Shown: piece after piece, positions 9,016 to 17,851 of the stretch
How the letters are laid out: the number at the start of each line of letters is the position of its first letter
How positions within the stretch are numbered: position 1 is the first letter of the stretch
Origin: CAXBNB01 sp040222275
GTDB taxonomy: Bacteria > Bacteroidota > Bacteroidia > Cytophagales > Cyclobacteriaceae
Direction of reading: 5' to 3'
DNA: 64,000 bases
NCBI GenBank assembly: GCA_040222275.1
Contig: JAVKDJ010000049.1
Span: forward strand, 230,684-294,683
The notes under the pieces: model-generated
The model's input: only the letters and a program-made list of their open reading frames with translations
Told to the model about the DNA's origin: nothing
Database searches by the model: none
Position numbers and translations under genes: made by a program

Positions 9016-10290
9016 TCAGTTGATTTGGTCAAAACCAGTATAACCCTTCAAAACTTCGGGGATCGTAATGCCATCTTTTGTTTGTCCATTTTCCAGGATG
9101 GTAGCCAATATCCTGGGAAGTGCCAATGCACTGCCGTTCAATGTGTGCAGCAGTTGTTTTTTGTTGTCCTGGTTTCGATACCTTAGTTTGAGCCTGTTGG
9201 CCTGGTAGGTTTCAAAGTTGCTCACCGAGCTCACTTCCAACCACCTCTTCTGACCGGCAGAATACACTTCAAAATCGTAGGTCAATGCAGAAGTGAACCC
9301 CAGATCGCCACCGCACAAACGCAGAATGCGATAAGGCAATTCCAGTTTTTTCAGTAGCCCTTCCACATGTGCCATCATCTCACGTAACGTATCATAAGAC
9401 TTATCCGGGTGCTGTATTTGTACAATTTCTACCTTGTCAAACTGGTGTAGCCTATTGAGGCCCCTTACATGCGCACCCCAGGAACCGGCCTCCTTTCTAA
9501 AACAAGGAGTGTATCCTACATTTTTTATCGGCAGGTCATTTTCATTTATGATCACATCCCTGTACATGTTCGTAATGGGTACTTCGGCTGTAGGGATCAA
9601 GTATAAATCTGTGTCTTCCAGGTGGTACATCTGCCCCTCCTTGTCAGGCAACTGTCCTGTGCCGTATCCTGATGCTTCGTTGATCACTACAGGTGGCTGC
9701 ACTTCTGTGTATCCCGCTTTGTCCGCTTCGTCCAGAAAAAAATTGATCAAAGCCCTCTGAAGTTTGGAGCCCTTCCCTTTATAAACCGGAAAGCCGGCCC
9801 CAGTAATCTTATTGCCAAGCTCAAAATCAACAATGTCATAAGAAGCAATCAAATCCCAATGGGGTTTTGCCCCTTCAAATAATCGGGGCAAATCGGGCAC
9901 GGTATAAATGCACTCATTATCATCCTCACTGTTTCCAGACGGGACTAGTTCGTTAGGTATATTGGGTATATTGTATAGCTCTGCGTTCAGTTCGTTTTTA
10001 GTGGCTTCCAGTTTTTCCTGAAGCTCCTTGGATTGTTGCTTTATCCTGGCAGTATCTGACTTGGCCTTTTCAGCTTCTTCCTTTTGCCCGGCCTTCATAA
10101 GCTGGCCAATTGCCTTGGAAGTTTTGTTCAATTCGGCCAGCAACTCTTCCAGTTGTACCTGTATTTTTTTTCTGGATTCGTCAAGTTCAATTACATGGCC
10201 CAAAATACCCTCCGGTGAGGAAATTCCCCTTTTCGTAAGCCTTTCCGCATATAATTCCTTGTTGTTTTTTATTTCTGATACTTGTAACAT
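9016..10290 (-). CDS. serS: seryl-tRNA synthetase
   Basis: The 424-residue class II synthetase charges tRNA-Ser and tRNA-Sec. An N-terminal antiparallel coiled coil (about residues 28-100, rich in Lys, Glu and Gln) is the tRNA-binding arm. The catalytic core has motif 2 with FRKEAGSWGAHVRGLNRLHQ near residue 262 and motif 3 with SALALPRILATILEN near residue 390. Length and order are typical. It is divergently arranged from rho. A TAAATTTG element lies 22 nt upstream of the ATG. Confidence 0.97.
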   Translation of the reverse strand: MLQVSEIKNNKELYAERLTKRGISSPEGILGHVIELDESRKKIQVQLEELLAELNKTSKAIGQLMKAGQKEEAEKAKSDTARIKQQSKELQEKLEATKNELNAELYNIPNIPNELVPSGNSEDDNECIYTVPDLPRLFEGAKPHWDLIASYDIVDFELGNKITGAGFPVYKGKGSKLQRALINFFLDEADKAGYTEVQPPVVINEASGYGTGQLPDKEGQMYHLEDTDLYLIPTAEVPITNMYRDVIINENDLPIKNVGYTPCFRKEAGSWGAHVRGLNRLHQFDKVEIVQIQHPDKSYDTLREMMAHVEGLLKKLELPYRILRLCGGDLGFTSALTYDFEVYSAGQKRWLEVSSVSNFETYQANRLKLRYRNQDNKKQLLHTLNGSALALPRILATILENGQTKDGITIPEVLKGYTGFDQIN

Positions 10291-10566
10291 TTGAGCTTTT
10301 TAAAATTCGGGACAAATTTATGTGATTGGATTAAATTGGGACTTAAATATGGCCTATATATTAGTTATGGCTATATTTTTTTTGAATTATTTGCTTAATA
10401 TTCGCCATTGGCATATTATTGTATCATCAAACTGACACGTGGGCTTAACTCTTTCCATTTTAAGTTCATTTCTCAAGAGTCAAACACTTTACTTACTGAA
10501 TTAAATCTTAGTAAAATTTCTTATCCAAATTAATGCTTTGTCATAAAGCAAAACCCTATTGATTAT
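10291..10566. promoter_or_regulatory. divergent serS-rho intergenic region
   Basis: This gene-free, AT-rich stretch separates serS and rho. It contains an exact minus-strand TAAATTTG at 10313-10320 for serS. On the rho side only a looser TAATGCTTTG (10531-10540) is visible. The rho leader could be long enough for Rho autoregulation, which is known in other bacteria, but no conserved structure is recognised. Confidence 0.4.
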
Positions 10567-12213
10567 ATGTACAATATTGATGAATTGAATGATAGGCTTT
10601 TATCGGAGCTGCGGGAAATAGCGGAAGGCCTAAAATTGAAGAACTTTAAGAGAGCTTCCAAGAAAGACCTGATTTATAAAATTCTCGATGAGCAGGCCAT
10701 CAATCCAGATGCTGTAAAGCCTCTAAAAACAGAGGCCGTTAAAGAAGAAGTAGCCACCAAGGAACCAGTTAAAGAAAAAAGAAACAAACCTAAAAAGAAA
10801 AAAGAAGCAGTAGTCGAAGGGGCGGGTAAAAGCGCAGATGAAATTTTAGAATCATTTGATTTGGAAATCGATACATCGATCACTTCTTTCGAAAACAAGA
10901 AAGAAGATAAAGAGGAAAAGCCACCCAGAAAACCGATAGAAAAACCTGCAGCGAAACCTGCCGAGAGGCCAGCAAACAAGGAATCAGAGCCGCAAGAAGA
11001 CAAAACCGGTGGATCGGACAGGAGCGAAAAAAGGGGAGGCCAAAAAGATGGAGGCTTCAAATCCAAAAAAGCCAACCACAATGCCAACGTAAAAGAATTT
11101 GATGGGGTGATCGCCAATGACGGTGTGTTGGAAATCATGCAGGACGGTTACGGCTTTCTAAGATCGAGCGACTACAACTACCTGGCAAGCCCAGACGATA
11201 TATATGTATCCCCATCACAAATCAAGTTGTTTGGACTAAAAACGGGAGATACCGTTAAGGGTCAGATCAGGCCACCTAAAGATGGTGAAAAATACTTTGC
11301 CCTGTTGAGGGTAGAATCTGTAAATGGCAAAACCACTGAAGAAATACGTGACAGGGTGCCTTTCGAATACCTTACCCCTCTGTTTCCTGAAGAAAAACTG
11401 AACCTAAGCGGGAAACCCAACAACTATTCTACAAGAATTATGGACCTGTTTTCCCCAATTGGAAAAGGCCAGCGTGGAATGATAGTGGCGCAACCCAAAA
11501 CAGGTAAGACAGTATTGTTGAAAGATGTTGCCAATGCCATAGCAGAAAACCACCCCGAGGTATATCTGATGATCCTTTTGATCGATGAAAGGCCTGAGGA
11601 AGTAACCGACATGGCCAGAAGCGTAAAAGCAGACGTAATTGCCTCAACATTTGACGAGCAAGCGGAAAGGCATGTAAAGGTGGCCAACATTGTACTCGAA
11701 AAAGCCAAGAGAATGGTAGAATGTGGCCATGATGTGGTCATCCTATTGGATTCGATCACCAGACTGGCCAGGGCCCACAACACCGTGGTACCTTCAAGTG
11801 GAAAAATATTGTCAGGTGGTGTGGATGCCAATGCATTGCACAAGCCCAAGAGGTTCTTTGGGGCAGCCAGAAACGTGGAAAATGGTGGGTCGCTCACTAT
11901 TTTGGCAACAGCCCTTATCGAGACAGGTTCTAAAATGGATGAAGTGATCTTTGAGGAATTCAAGGGAACCGGCAACATGGAACTGCAACTTGACAGAAAA
12001 CTTGCCAACAAAAGGATTTATCCTGCTATTGATGTTATTGCTTCTGGTACGCGACGCGAAGATTTGCTCATGGACAAAGAAGAATTGTCGAGGGTATGGA
12101 TTTTGCGTAAATACATGAGCGACATGAACCCTAATGAGTCCATGGAGTTTTTACTGGAAAAAATGAAAGGAACCAGAAATAACGAAGAGTTTCTGATTTC
12201 CATGAATGGCTAA
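10567..12213 (+). CDS. rho: transcription termination factor Rho with long charged insertion
   Basis: Rho is the hexameric RNA helicase that ends transcription. This 548-residue form is over 120 residues longer than E. coli Rho. Residues 1-45 are the Rho-N helical domain. Residues about 50-175 are a Lys/Glu/Pro/Ala-rich low-complexity insertion. The RNA-binding cold-shock fold follows (GVLEIMQDGYGFLRS). The RecA-like motor has Walker A AQPKTGKT near residue 310 and LLIDERPEEVTDM. Intrinsically disordered insertions in this place are known in Bacteroidota Rho and drive condensation in Bacteroides thetaiotaomicron. The gene ends at a strong hairpin terminator. Confidence 0.97.
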   Translation: MYNIDELNDRLLSELREIAEGLKLKNFKRASKKDLIYKILDEQAINPDAVKPLKTEAVKEEVATKEPVKEKRNKPKKKKEAVVEGAGKSADEILESFDLEIDTSITSFENKKEDKEEKPPRKPIEKPAAKPAERPANKESEPQEDKTGGSDRSEKRGGQKDGGFKSKKANHNANVKEFDGVIANDGVLEIMQDGYGFLRSSDYNYLASPDDIYVSPSQIKLFGLKTGDTVKGQIRPPKDGEKYFALLRVESVNGKTTEEIRDRVPFEYLTPLFPEEKLNLSGKPNNYSTRIMDLFSPIGKGQRGMIVAQPKTGKTVLLKDVANAIAENHPEVYLMILLIDERPEEVTDMARSVKADVIASTFDEQAERHVKVANIVLEKAKRMVECGHDVVILLDSITRLARAHNTVVPSSGKILSGGVDANALHKPKRFFGAARNVENGGSLTILATALIETGSKMDEVIFEEFKGTGNMELQLDRKLANKRIYPAIDVIASGTRREDLLMDKEELSRVWILRKYMSDMNPNESMEFLLEKMKGTRNNEEFLISMNG

Positions 12214-12236
12214 TTACACATTCAAAAAGAAACAAA

Positions 12237-12268
12237 AACCACTTCCGTATTGGAAGTGGTTTTTTTTA
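12237..12268 (+). terminator. Rho-independent terminator after rho
   Basis: A perfect 10-bp stem, AACCACTTCC/GGAAGTGGTT, with a 5-nt loop is followed by a run of eight T. It lies about 24 bp after the rho stop codon. Confidence 0.9.
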
Positions 12269-12378
12269 TGCCATACATGTCCGAAAGTGAACAGAATATA
12301 AGCTCAAGAACTAAATAGAATGCAAGCATTTTTTTTAAATTTTAATTATAGATGTTAAAAACAATAAACCATTTTAAT

Positions 12379-12404
12379 TATATTTGAAATATCCCTTAAA
12401 TTTG
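12379..12404 (+). promoter_or_regulatory. candidate promoter elements upstream of the membrane zinc-ribbon gene
   Basis: Two exact TAnnTTTG matches lie close together: TATATTTG at 12379-12386 and TAAATTTG at 12397-12404. They are 94 and 76 nt before the ATG at 12480. No clear -33 TTTG is seen, so either or both may be active. Confidence 0.35.
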
Positions 12405-12479
12405 GAGAGGGCTTATAATAATTATCCTAACCTAATTTTTAGACATACTGGAACCTAATCCTTTTAAAAGCTTAATGCT

Positions 12480-13214
12480 ATGAACGAAATGAATCCTGAA
12501 TTGCTGGCAACACTTAGTAAATATGGGCAAATGGCGGCATATGGTCTTGCCGGACTGGGCGTACTTATACTCCTTGGTCATTTGGTCAAATTAATGATTA
12601 CCAAAGAATACAAAGCAAAGTACGATTACATTAATATGTATGAGATCAAGCTTTTATGGAGGGCTGCATTACTTGTGATTATTGCTGGTGCCATTTACGC
12701 CAACACGCTTGTGAGCGAATCTGGTATTTTGTGGTTCTTTGTAAGGCTGTTTGTAAGTACCATGTTTGCCATTATTGCTGGGGTAATCATCCAAAACATA
12801 CTGAAATTCTACTACCCCTTTTATATTGAAAAAAGGTTGAAGTTTTTGAGGTATGAGCCAAGGCTTTCACCTGAAGGACGTAAGATGAGGTTGCTGAGCG
12901 AAGATGAAGAAGATGTTTATCTGGACGAAGGTATGCAGGCTGAAGAAAATGCTTTCTCTATCGATTATGATGTGTGGATAGATGAAGAATCGGGATATAC
13001 CCATATAGAAAAGTACAACGGTAGGTTGACAGCACTGAAGTGCTCTGAATGCAACTATCAGACTTTGAAAGTGACCAATGAAGAAATAATACAATCCCCG
13101 ACCATTACAGAAGAAGGTGAACTGATGAAGCACTATTCTTGTGGGTATTGCGGTCACAAAGAAAGAAAGTCGTTCTCTATTGCCAAGTTGAGGCAAGATC
13201 AGCAACCTGCATAA
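12480..13214 (+). CDS. three-TM membrane protein with C-terminal zinc ribbon, unknown function
   Basis: The 244-residue protein has hydrophobic segments at about 17-38, 60-75 and 85-105, then a cytoplasm-like acidic linker and a zinc-ribbon pattern: CSEC near residue 186 and CGYC near residue 221. The Cys pairs are about 35 residues apart, which suits one metal site. I do not recognise a named family. It stands alone between rho and recG with its own promoter candidates and shares a bidirectional terminator with recG. A second start (MNPELL) lies three codons downstream. Confidence 0.8.
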   Translation: MNEMNPELLATLSKYGQMAAYGLAGLGVLILLGHLVKLMITKEYKAKYDYINMYEIKLLWRAALLVIIAGAIYANTLVSESGILWFFVRLFVSTMFAIIAGVIIQNILKFYYPFYIEKRLKFLRYEPRLSPEGRKMRLLSEDEEDVYLDEGMQAEENAFSIDYDVWIDEESGYTHIEKYNGRLTALKCSECNYQTLKVTNEEIIQSPTITEEGELMKHYSCGYCGHKERKSFSIAKLRQDQQPA

Positions 13215-13240
13215 AAGAAATAACTTTTTTGAAATACATA

Positions 13241-13270
13241 AAAAAAGCCCGGCAATGCCTGGCTTTTTTT
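13241..13270. terminator. bidirectional terminator between membrane protein gene and recG
   Basis: An A6-stem-T7 structure, with GCCCGGC AAT GCCTGGC at its core and one mismatch, is flanked by A and T runs. It can terminate transcription from both convergent genes. It overlaps the last base pairs of recG. Confidence 0.85.
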
Positions 13271-15365
13271 ATGATATAAGGCTCCAATCGCGCTTGTTCC
13301 TTTTGCTGCTCTCCAGCACTTGTTTCAAAATCAGGTTCTCTGTTTTATCGAGCCCCGGATCGCTATCAATAATTTCTTCAGCACATTTGCGTGCTTCTTT
13401 TAATATCTTCCCATCCAAAGCAAGGTCTGCAATATGAAGGTCCAAAACACCACTTTGCTGCGTTCCCAAGAGATCCCCGGGCCCCCGGATTTTTAGGTCT
13501 GTCTCCGCTATTTTAAAACCATCGTTCGTCTCTACCATAGTTTTGATCCTGGTCCTGGCCTCTGTACTCAACTTGTTGCCAGTCATCAGGATACAATAAG
13601 ACTGGTCGCCTCCACGCCCCACCCGGCCCCTGAGCTGGTGCAGCTGTGACAACCCAAACCTCTCCGCATTCTCTATTACCATGACTGTGGCATTTGGCAC
13701 ATTCACCCCAACTTCTATTACTGTAGTAGCTACTAAAATTTTAGTTTCGTTTCTGACAAAGCGGGCCATTTCGAAATCTTTGTCCTTTGGCTTCATCTTG
13801 CCATGGACTATGCTCAGTGGGGTTTTGGGGAAAGCCCGTGATATGCTTTCATACCCATCCATCAGGTCTTTGTAGTCATAGTTGGCCGATTCTTCTATCA
13901 AAGGGTACACAATATACACCTGCCTGCCCTGCTCTATTTGTGACCTCAAAAACCCAAACAATTTTAACCTTCCTGAATCCCTGAAATGATGGGTTTGAAT
14001 AGGTTTCCTTCCTTTGGGCAGTTCGGTTATAGTAGAAATTTCCAAATCTCCATACAGGGTCATGGCCAATGTCCTTGGTATTGGTGTAGCAGTCATTACC
14101 AGTACATGGGGGTAAATGTCAGCGTTTTTTTGCCATAACCTCGCCCTTTGTGCCACACCAAACCGGTGCTGTTCGTCGATTACGGCCAACCCCAGTTTTT
14201 TGAATCGGACATCATCCTCCAACAGGGCATGGGTGCCTACTATAATCTGAACTGTGCCTTCTTTGAGCTTTTCCAGAACTTTCTTTCTTTGGCTTTTTTT
14301 TGTTGACCCGGTTACGAGGGCCAGTCCAATGTCCATTTTATCTGCAAACTCTTTGAGACCATGAAAATGCTGGCTGGCCAGGATTTCGGTAGGTGCCATA
14401 ATAGCAGTTTGGGTATTGCTGCTGAGGGCAATCAGCATGCAAATAAATGCGGTGATGGTCTTACCACTACCCACATCGCCCTGGAGCAAACGGTTCATTT
14501 GGGTACCGGACCTCATGTCAGAATAGATTTCCTTTATTACCCGTTTTTGCGAGGCGGTCAACTCAAACGGCAAAATATTGTTGTAGAACTCTGTGACCAG
14601 CGAACTGTCATTCATTTTAATGCCCTTAAACTTCTTTCTGGTAACTTTTTTGTCCCTGACCAGGCCTAGTTGGATAAAAAAAAGTTCTTCGAACTTCAGG
14701 CGTTTGGTTGCGCTGATTAGTGCTTCATTGTTTTTAGGGAAATGAATGTTTCCCAGGCAATGCTGCCTGTTTTGAAATCTGTATTTGTCAATCAAATAAT
14801 CTGGTAGTGTTTCCCCGATCCGGGATTGGGCTTGGATATAAAGTTGTTGCTGGATCTTGGCTATAGCCCTTGAATCAAGAAAGTTTTTCTTAAGTTTTTC
14901 GGTAGTAGCATAGACCGGAATAAACGACCCGTAACCCTTTTCATTCCTTGGTGTCAGTACCTCCATCTCAGGGTGGGAAATATTATAAGCACCATTGAAC
15001 ACCGTTGGTTTGCCGTATAATACGTAATGTGTCCCCGTCCTAATCTTGTCAGATAGCCAATTGATACCTTTGAACCAAACCAGTTCGATTTGGCCGGTTC
15101 CATCTTGAAAATACGCAACAAGCCTCCTTTTTCGCTGAGCTCCAACTATCTCTTTGAAAGTAACCTTTCCCTTTAGCTGAACAAAACCTTCATCGTTCTT
15201 TATTTCACTGATTTTGTGAAATTGTGTACGGTCTTCATATCTGAATGGAAAATGTTGGATCAGGTCTTCGAAGGTATGTATGTCAAGTTCTTCGTTGAGC
15301 AATTTGGCCCGTTTCGGCCCTACCCCTTTTAAAAACTCTATTTTGGTTTCGAAAAAACCGTTCAT
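13269..15365 (-). CDS. recG: ATP-dependent DNA helicase RecG
   Basis: RecG is a branch-migration helicase that remodels stalled forks and Holliday junctions. The 698-residue protein has an N-terminal wedge/OB domain (about residues 1-230, with HhH-like FLKGVGPKRAKLL at the start). A superfamily 2 motor follows: Walker A LLQGDVGSGKT near residue 290, MAPTEILA, IDEQHRFG (DEQH box) and TATPIPRT. The C-terminal TRG-type region is present (QLRGRVGRG). Length is typical. It is followed on the same strand by gldD but separated by 29 nt upstream. Confidence 0.97.
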   Translation of the reverse strand: MNGFFETKIEFLKGVGPKRAKLLNEELDIHTFEDLIQHFPFRYEDRTQFHKISEIKNDEGFVQLKGKVTFKEIVGAQRKRRLVAYFQDGTGQIELVWFKGINWLSDKIRTGTHYVLYGKPTVFNGAYNISHPEMEVLTPRNEKGYGSFIPVYATTEKLKKNFLDSRAIAKIQQQLYIQAQSRIGETLPDYLIDKYRFQNRQHCLGNIHFPKNNEALISATKRLKFEELFFIQLGLVRDKKVTRKKFKGIKMNDSSLVTEFYNNILPFELTASQKRVIKEIYSDMRSGTQMNRLLQGDVGSGKTITAFICMLIALSSNTQTAIMAPTEILASQHFHGLKEFADKMDIGLALVTGSTKKSQRKKVLEKLKEGTVQIIVGTHALLEDDVRFKKLGLAVIDEQHRFGVAQRARLWQKNADIYPHVLVMTATPIPRTLAMTLYGDLEISTITELPKGRKPIQTHHFRDSGRLKLFGFLRSQIEQGRQVYIVYPLIEESANYDYKDLMDGYESISRAFPKTPLSIVHGKMKPKDKDFEMARFVRNETKILVATTVIEVGVNVPNATVMVIENAERFGLSQLHQLRGRVGRGGDQSYCILMTGNKLSTEARTRIKTMVETNDGFKIAETDLKIRGPGDLLGTQQSGVLDLHIADLALDGKILKEARKCAEEIIDSDPGLDKTENLILKQVLESSKRNKRDWSLIS

Positions 15366-15394
15366 GCTGAAAAATTAGGAAATTTTCACCGCAT

Positions 15395-16012
15395 TCAATA
15401 CCTCCACTCCAATGAATTCAACATGTAGATCATGTCATTTTTGACGTAATTGATAACTGGGGCCAAAGAATCATTCTTTGTAGAAGTCTTGAAGTATAAT
15501 GCCCCTCGCAGAAAGTGGTCTACCGAATCAGTTACGTGAAACTGGAAGGGGCTGGGAACTTCGCCTGAGAGTTCCATTACAGTAGCTTTTACACCATTGG
15601 GCAAGTTGATCACCGCCTCGTCGATGGAATAAGCTTTTACATTGTGTTTGGAAGTGAGGTTATACGAATCGCTCAGATACTCCTTCAGCAGTTGATTGTT
15701 TTTTAGAACCGGCTTGTACGTCACCTGTATGGTGGCTCCAAGTTCCGGGTAGGTCAGGTCTATCCAATACCTTTCAGATATCCAGGAGCTGTCGCTGCTC
15801 ACATTGGCAAAAGCAGAAAACGAAAAATTATATGGCAAAGTATCGGCCAGTTGCACATACACAGGTTCCGGGAGTTCGATCCTGTTGTACCCTTTAGGTT
15901 TGGGGGCAAATTCATTTTCGCATGACATCAATGACCCACCGAGCAAAACAGCAAAAGCCAAAAATGGCCACACGCCGGTCTTTTTTGTATTAGTTTTTGG
16001 AAAATATCGCAA
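15395..16012 (-). CDS. gldD: gliding motility lipoprotein GldD
   Basis: The 205-residue lipoprotein has a signal peptide with a lipobox ending LMSC near residue 31, followed by the family-typical FAPKPKGYNRIELP. GldD is one of the Gld lipoproteins needed for gliding and surface secretion in Flavobacterium johnsoniae; its exact role is unsettled. It lies 17 nt downstream of gldE, the same order as in other gliding Bacteroidota, and is the last gene of the mutY-ssb-gldE-gldD run. Recognition rests on the N-terminal motif, length and context. Confidence 0.92.
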   Translation of the reverse strand: MRYFPKTNTKKTGVWPFLAFAVLLGGSLMSCENEFAPKPKGYNRIELPEPVYVQLADTLPYNFSFSAFANVSSDSSWISERYWIDLTYPELGATIQVTYKPVLKNNQLLKEYLSDSYNLTSKHNVKAYSIDEAVINLPNGVKATVMELSGEVPSPFQFHVTDSVDHFLRGALYFKTSTKNDSLAPVINYVKNDMIYMLNSLEWRY

Positions 16013-16029
16013 TTTGTGATTGTTATTGG

Positions 16030-17355
16030 TTAGTTATCATTGATAAACACGCGTACCCTTTTTATTCTTTTGTCGTTTACCGCTACTACCGTGAAAACGA
16101 AATTCTGAAAGTGTATCTTTTCTCCAGACTTGGGGAGCTTTGGGTTGATCTCCAGTAGCAAGCCTCCTACGGATTCACTTTCACCTTTTGCCTCATCCAG
16201 TACAGAATGGTCTATACCGGTCACTTTGCAAAAGTCCATCAAAGAGGTCTTTCCCTCAAATATGAAAGTATTGTTGTCCAGTTTGTTATAAGGAATGTCG
16301 GTATCTTCATCAAATTCATCGTTGATCTCCCCAACTATTTCTTCGATCACATCTTCCAGGGTGATCAGGCCTGAGGTTCCACCGTACTCGTCCACTACTA
16401 TAGCTATGTGTACCCTTTTTTCCTGAAAGTCATTGAACAGGGTATCTATTTTTTTAGTTTCCGGCACGAAAAAACCAGGTCGAAGCAGGGTCTGCCATTC
16501 GAATGTTTCATCCTCGGCAAGATAAGGGAGCAAATCCTTGATGTATAAAATACCCTCAATCTTGTCCATCGTTTCATTATATACCGGGAGCCTGGAATAA
16601 CCGGTATTTTTCACAAGGTCCATCAAGTCATGGAAATTTGAAGATAGATCAACCGCCGTTATGTCCAGCCGCGATTTCATTATTTGCTTTACCGAAAGGG
16701 TTCCGAAATTCACTATGCCCTTCAATATTCCCTTTTCTTCCTCCGTTGTTTCTCCTTCGGTTGTCAGTTCGAGTGCATGGTGCAGTTCATCCACAGACAC
16801 ATTGTACCCTTTTTTCTCAATCCTTTTTTCGATGATGTTGCTTATAGACATAAGCAACCAGGATAATGGTTTGAAAAAATTATATGACACCAACAGCAAA
16901 CCGGATGTATGCCGTGCAAAAGCGAAATTGTTTTGGTTGGCATAAATCTTCGGGACTATCTCCCCGATAAACACTATCGCAATGGTGACCAATGCGGTTA
17001 AGCTTATCAAAATTGCCCCATCGGTATTTTTGCTACCTGTCACTTGCCATGTGAAATATGTACAGATCATCACAATAGCAATGTTGACAAAATTATTGAG
17101 GATCAATATTGTTGCAAGGAGCCTCTTTGGGTTGGATAGCAATTGTGCTATTTTCCTGATTTGGGACGAATCCGAATCCTTGCTCTCTTTAATCTGGTCG
17201 GGCGACAAGGAGAAATACGCAACTTCAGATCCCGAGACCAAGGCCGAAAGGCCAAAAAGGACGACCACTACTATTGTAATAAGAGCTACAAAATAAAAAT
17301 CCAATGACAATAATATTGCTGATATTTCTAATAACCCCGGAAAAGGATCGTCCAT
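16030..17355 (-). CDS. gldE: gliding-associated membrane protein GldE (CNNM/CorC-like)
   Basis: The 441-residue protein has an N-terminal DUF21/CNNM membrane domain with hydrophobic segments at about 15-40, 80-105 and 110-130. A CBS pair follows (about 205-330; SRLPVYNETMDKIEGILYIK and VDEYGGTSGLITLEDVIEEI). The end is a CorC_HlyC domain. The family relates to Mg2+/Co2+ transport proteins. In gliding Bacteroidota this gene next to gldD is called gldE, where extra copies can partly replace loss of gldB. Position between ssb and gldD supports the name. Confidence 0.92.
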   Translation of the reverse strand: MDDPFPGLLEISAILLSLDFYFVALITIVVVVLFGLSALVSGSEVAYFSLSPDQIKESKDSDSSQIRKIAQLLSNPKRLLATILILNNFVNIAIVMICTYFTWQVTGSKNTDGAILISLTALVTIAIVFIGEIVPKIYANQNNFAFARHTSGLLLVSYNFFKPLSWLLMSISNIIEKRIEKKGYNVSVDELHHALELTTEGETTEEEKGILKGIVNFGTLSVKQIMKSRLDITAVDLSSNFHDLMDLVKNTGYSRLPVYNETMDKIEGILYIKDLLPYLAEDETFEWQTLLRPGFFVPETKKIDTLFNDFQEKRVHIAIVVDEYGGTSGLITLEDVIEEIVGEINDEFDEDTDIPYNKLDNNTFIFEGKTSLMDFCKVTGIDHSVLDEAKGESESVGGLLLEINPKLPKSGEKIHFQNFVFTVVAVNDKRIKRVRVFINDN

Positions 17356-17378
17356 ATGATGTGAAAATTATTTTCTAT

Positions 17379-17810
17379 CTAAAACGGAAGGTCATCTATT
17401 TCGTTTTCACTGGTAGCTGGTGCAGTAGCATTGCTAGCGGCACTGCTCCCGGTGTCCATCACACCTTCACCAGATGATGGCTTGCCACCCAAAAATGTCA
17501 TTTCCCTACCCACTACTTCTGTAATGTATTTTTGTACCCCATCTTTATCTTCATAAGAGCGATTAGTTATCTTGCCCTCAAGATAAATCTGGTTGCCCTT
17601 TTTGAGATATTTCTCGGCAAGTTCGGCCAGGCCTCCCCATAGTACTATATTGTGCCATTCAGTTTGGGTAACGCGCTCGCCTTCCCTGTTTTTATAAGTT
17701 TCACTTGTTGCAAGGGAAAAATTAGCGACAGCCCTACCATTTTCGAGGTGCCTTACTTCGGGATCTTTACCCAGATTCCCAACCAAAATTACTTTATTTA
17801 CTCCAGCCAT
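17379..17810 (-). CDS. ssb: single-stranded DNA-binding protein
   Basis: SSB coats single-stranded DNA in replication, repair and recombination. The 143-residue protein has an OB fold (MAGVNKVILVGNLGKDPEVR at the start, TEWHNIVLWG in the middle), a Gly/Ser/Ala/Thr-rich linker, and the acidic C-terminal tip DDLPF that recruits partner proteins. It sits between mutY and gldE on the same strand with short gaps, so it is probably in one transcript with them. Confidence 0.97.
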   Translation of the reverse strand: MAGVNKVILVGNLGKDPEVRHLENGRAVANFSLATSETYKNREGERVTQTEWHNIVLWGGLAELAEKYLKKGNQIYLEGKITNRSYEDKDGVQKYITEVVGREMTFLGGKPSSGEGVMDTGSSAASNATAPATSENEIDDLPF

Positions 17811-17851
17811 GGTTTATGTTTTTTGTTTTAATTAATTAAAATAACAACAAG

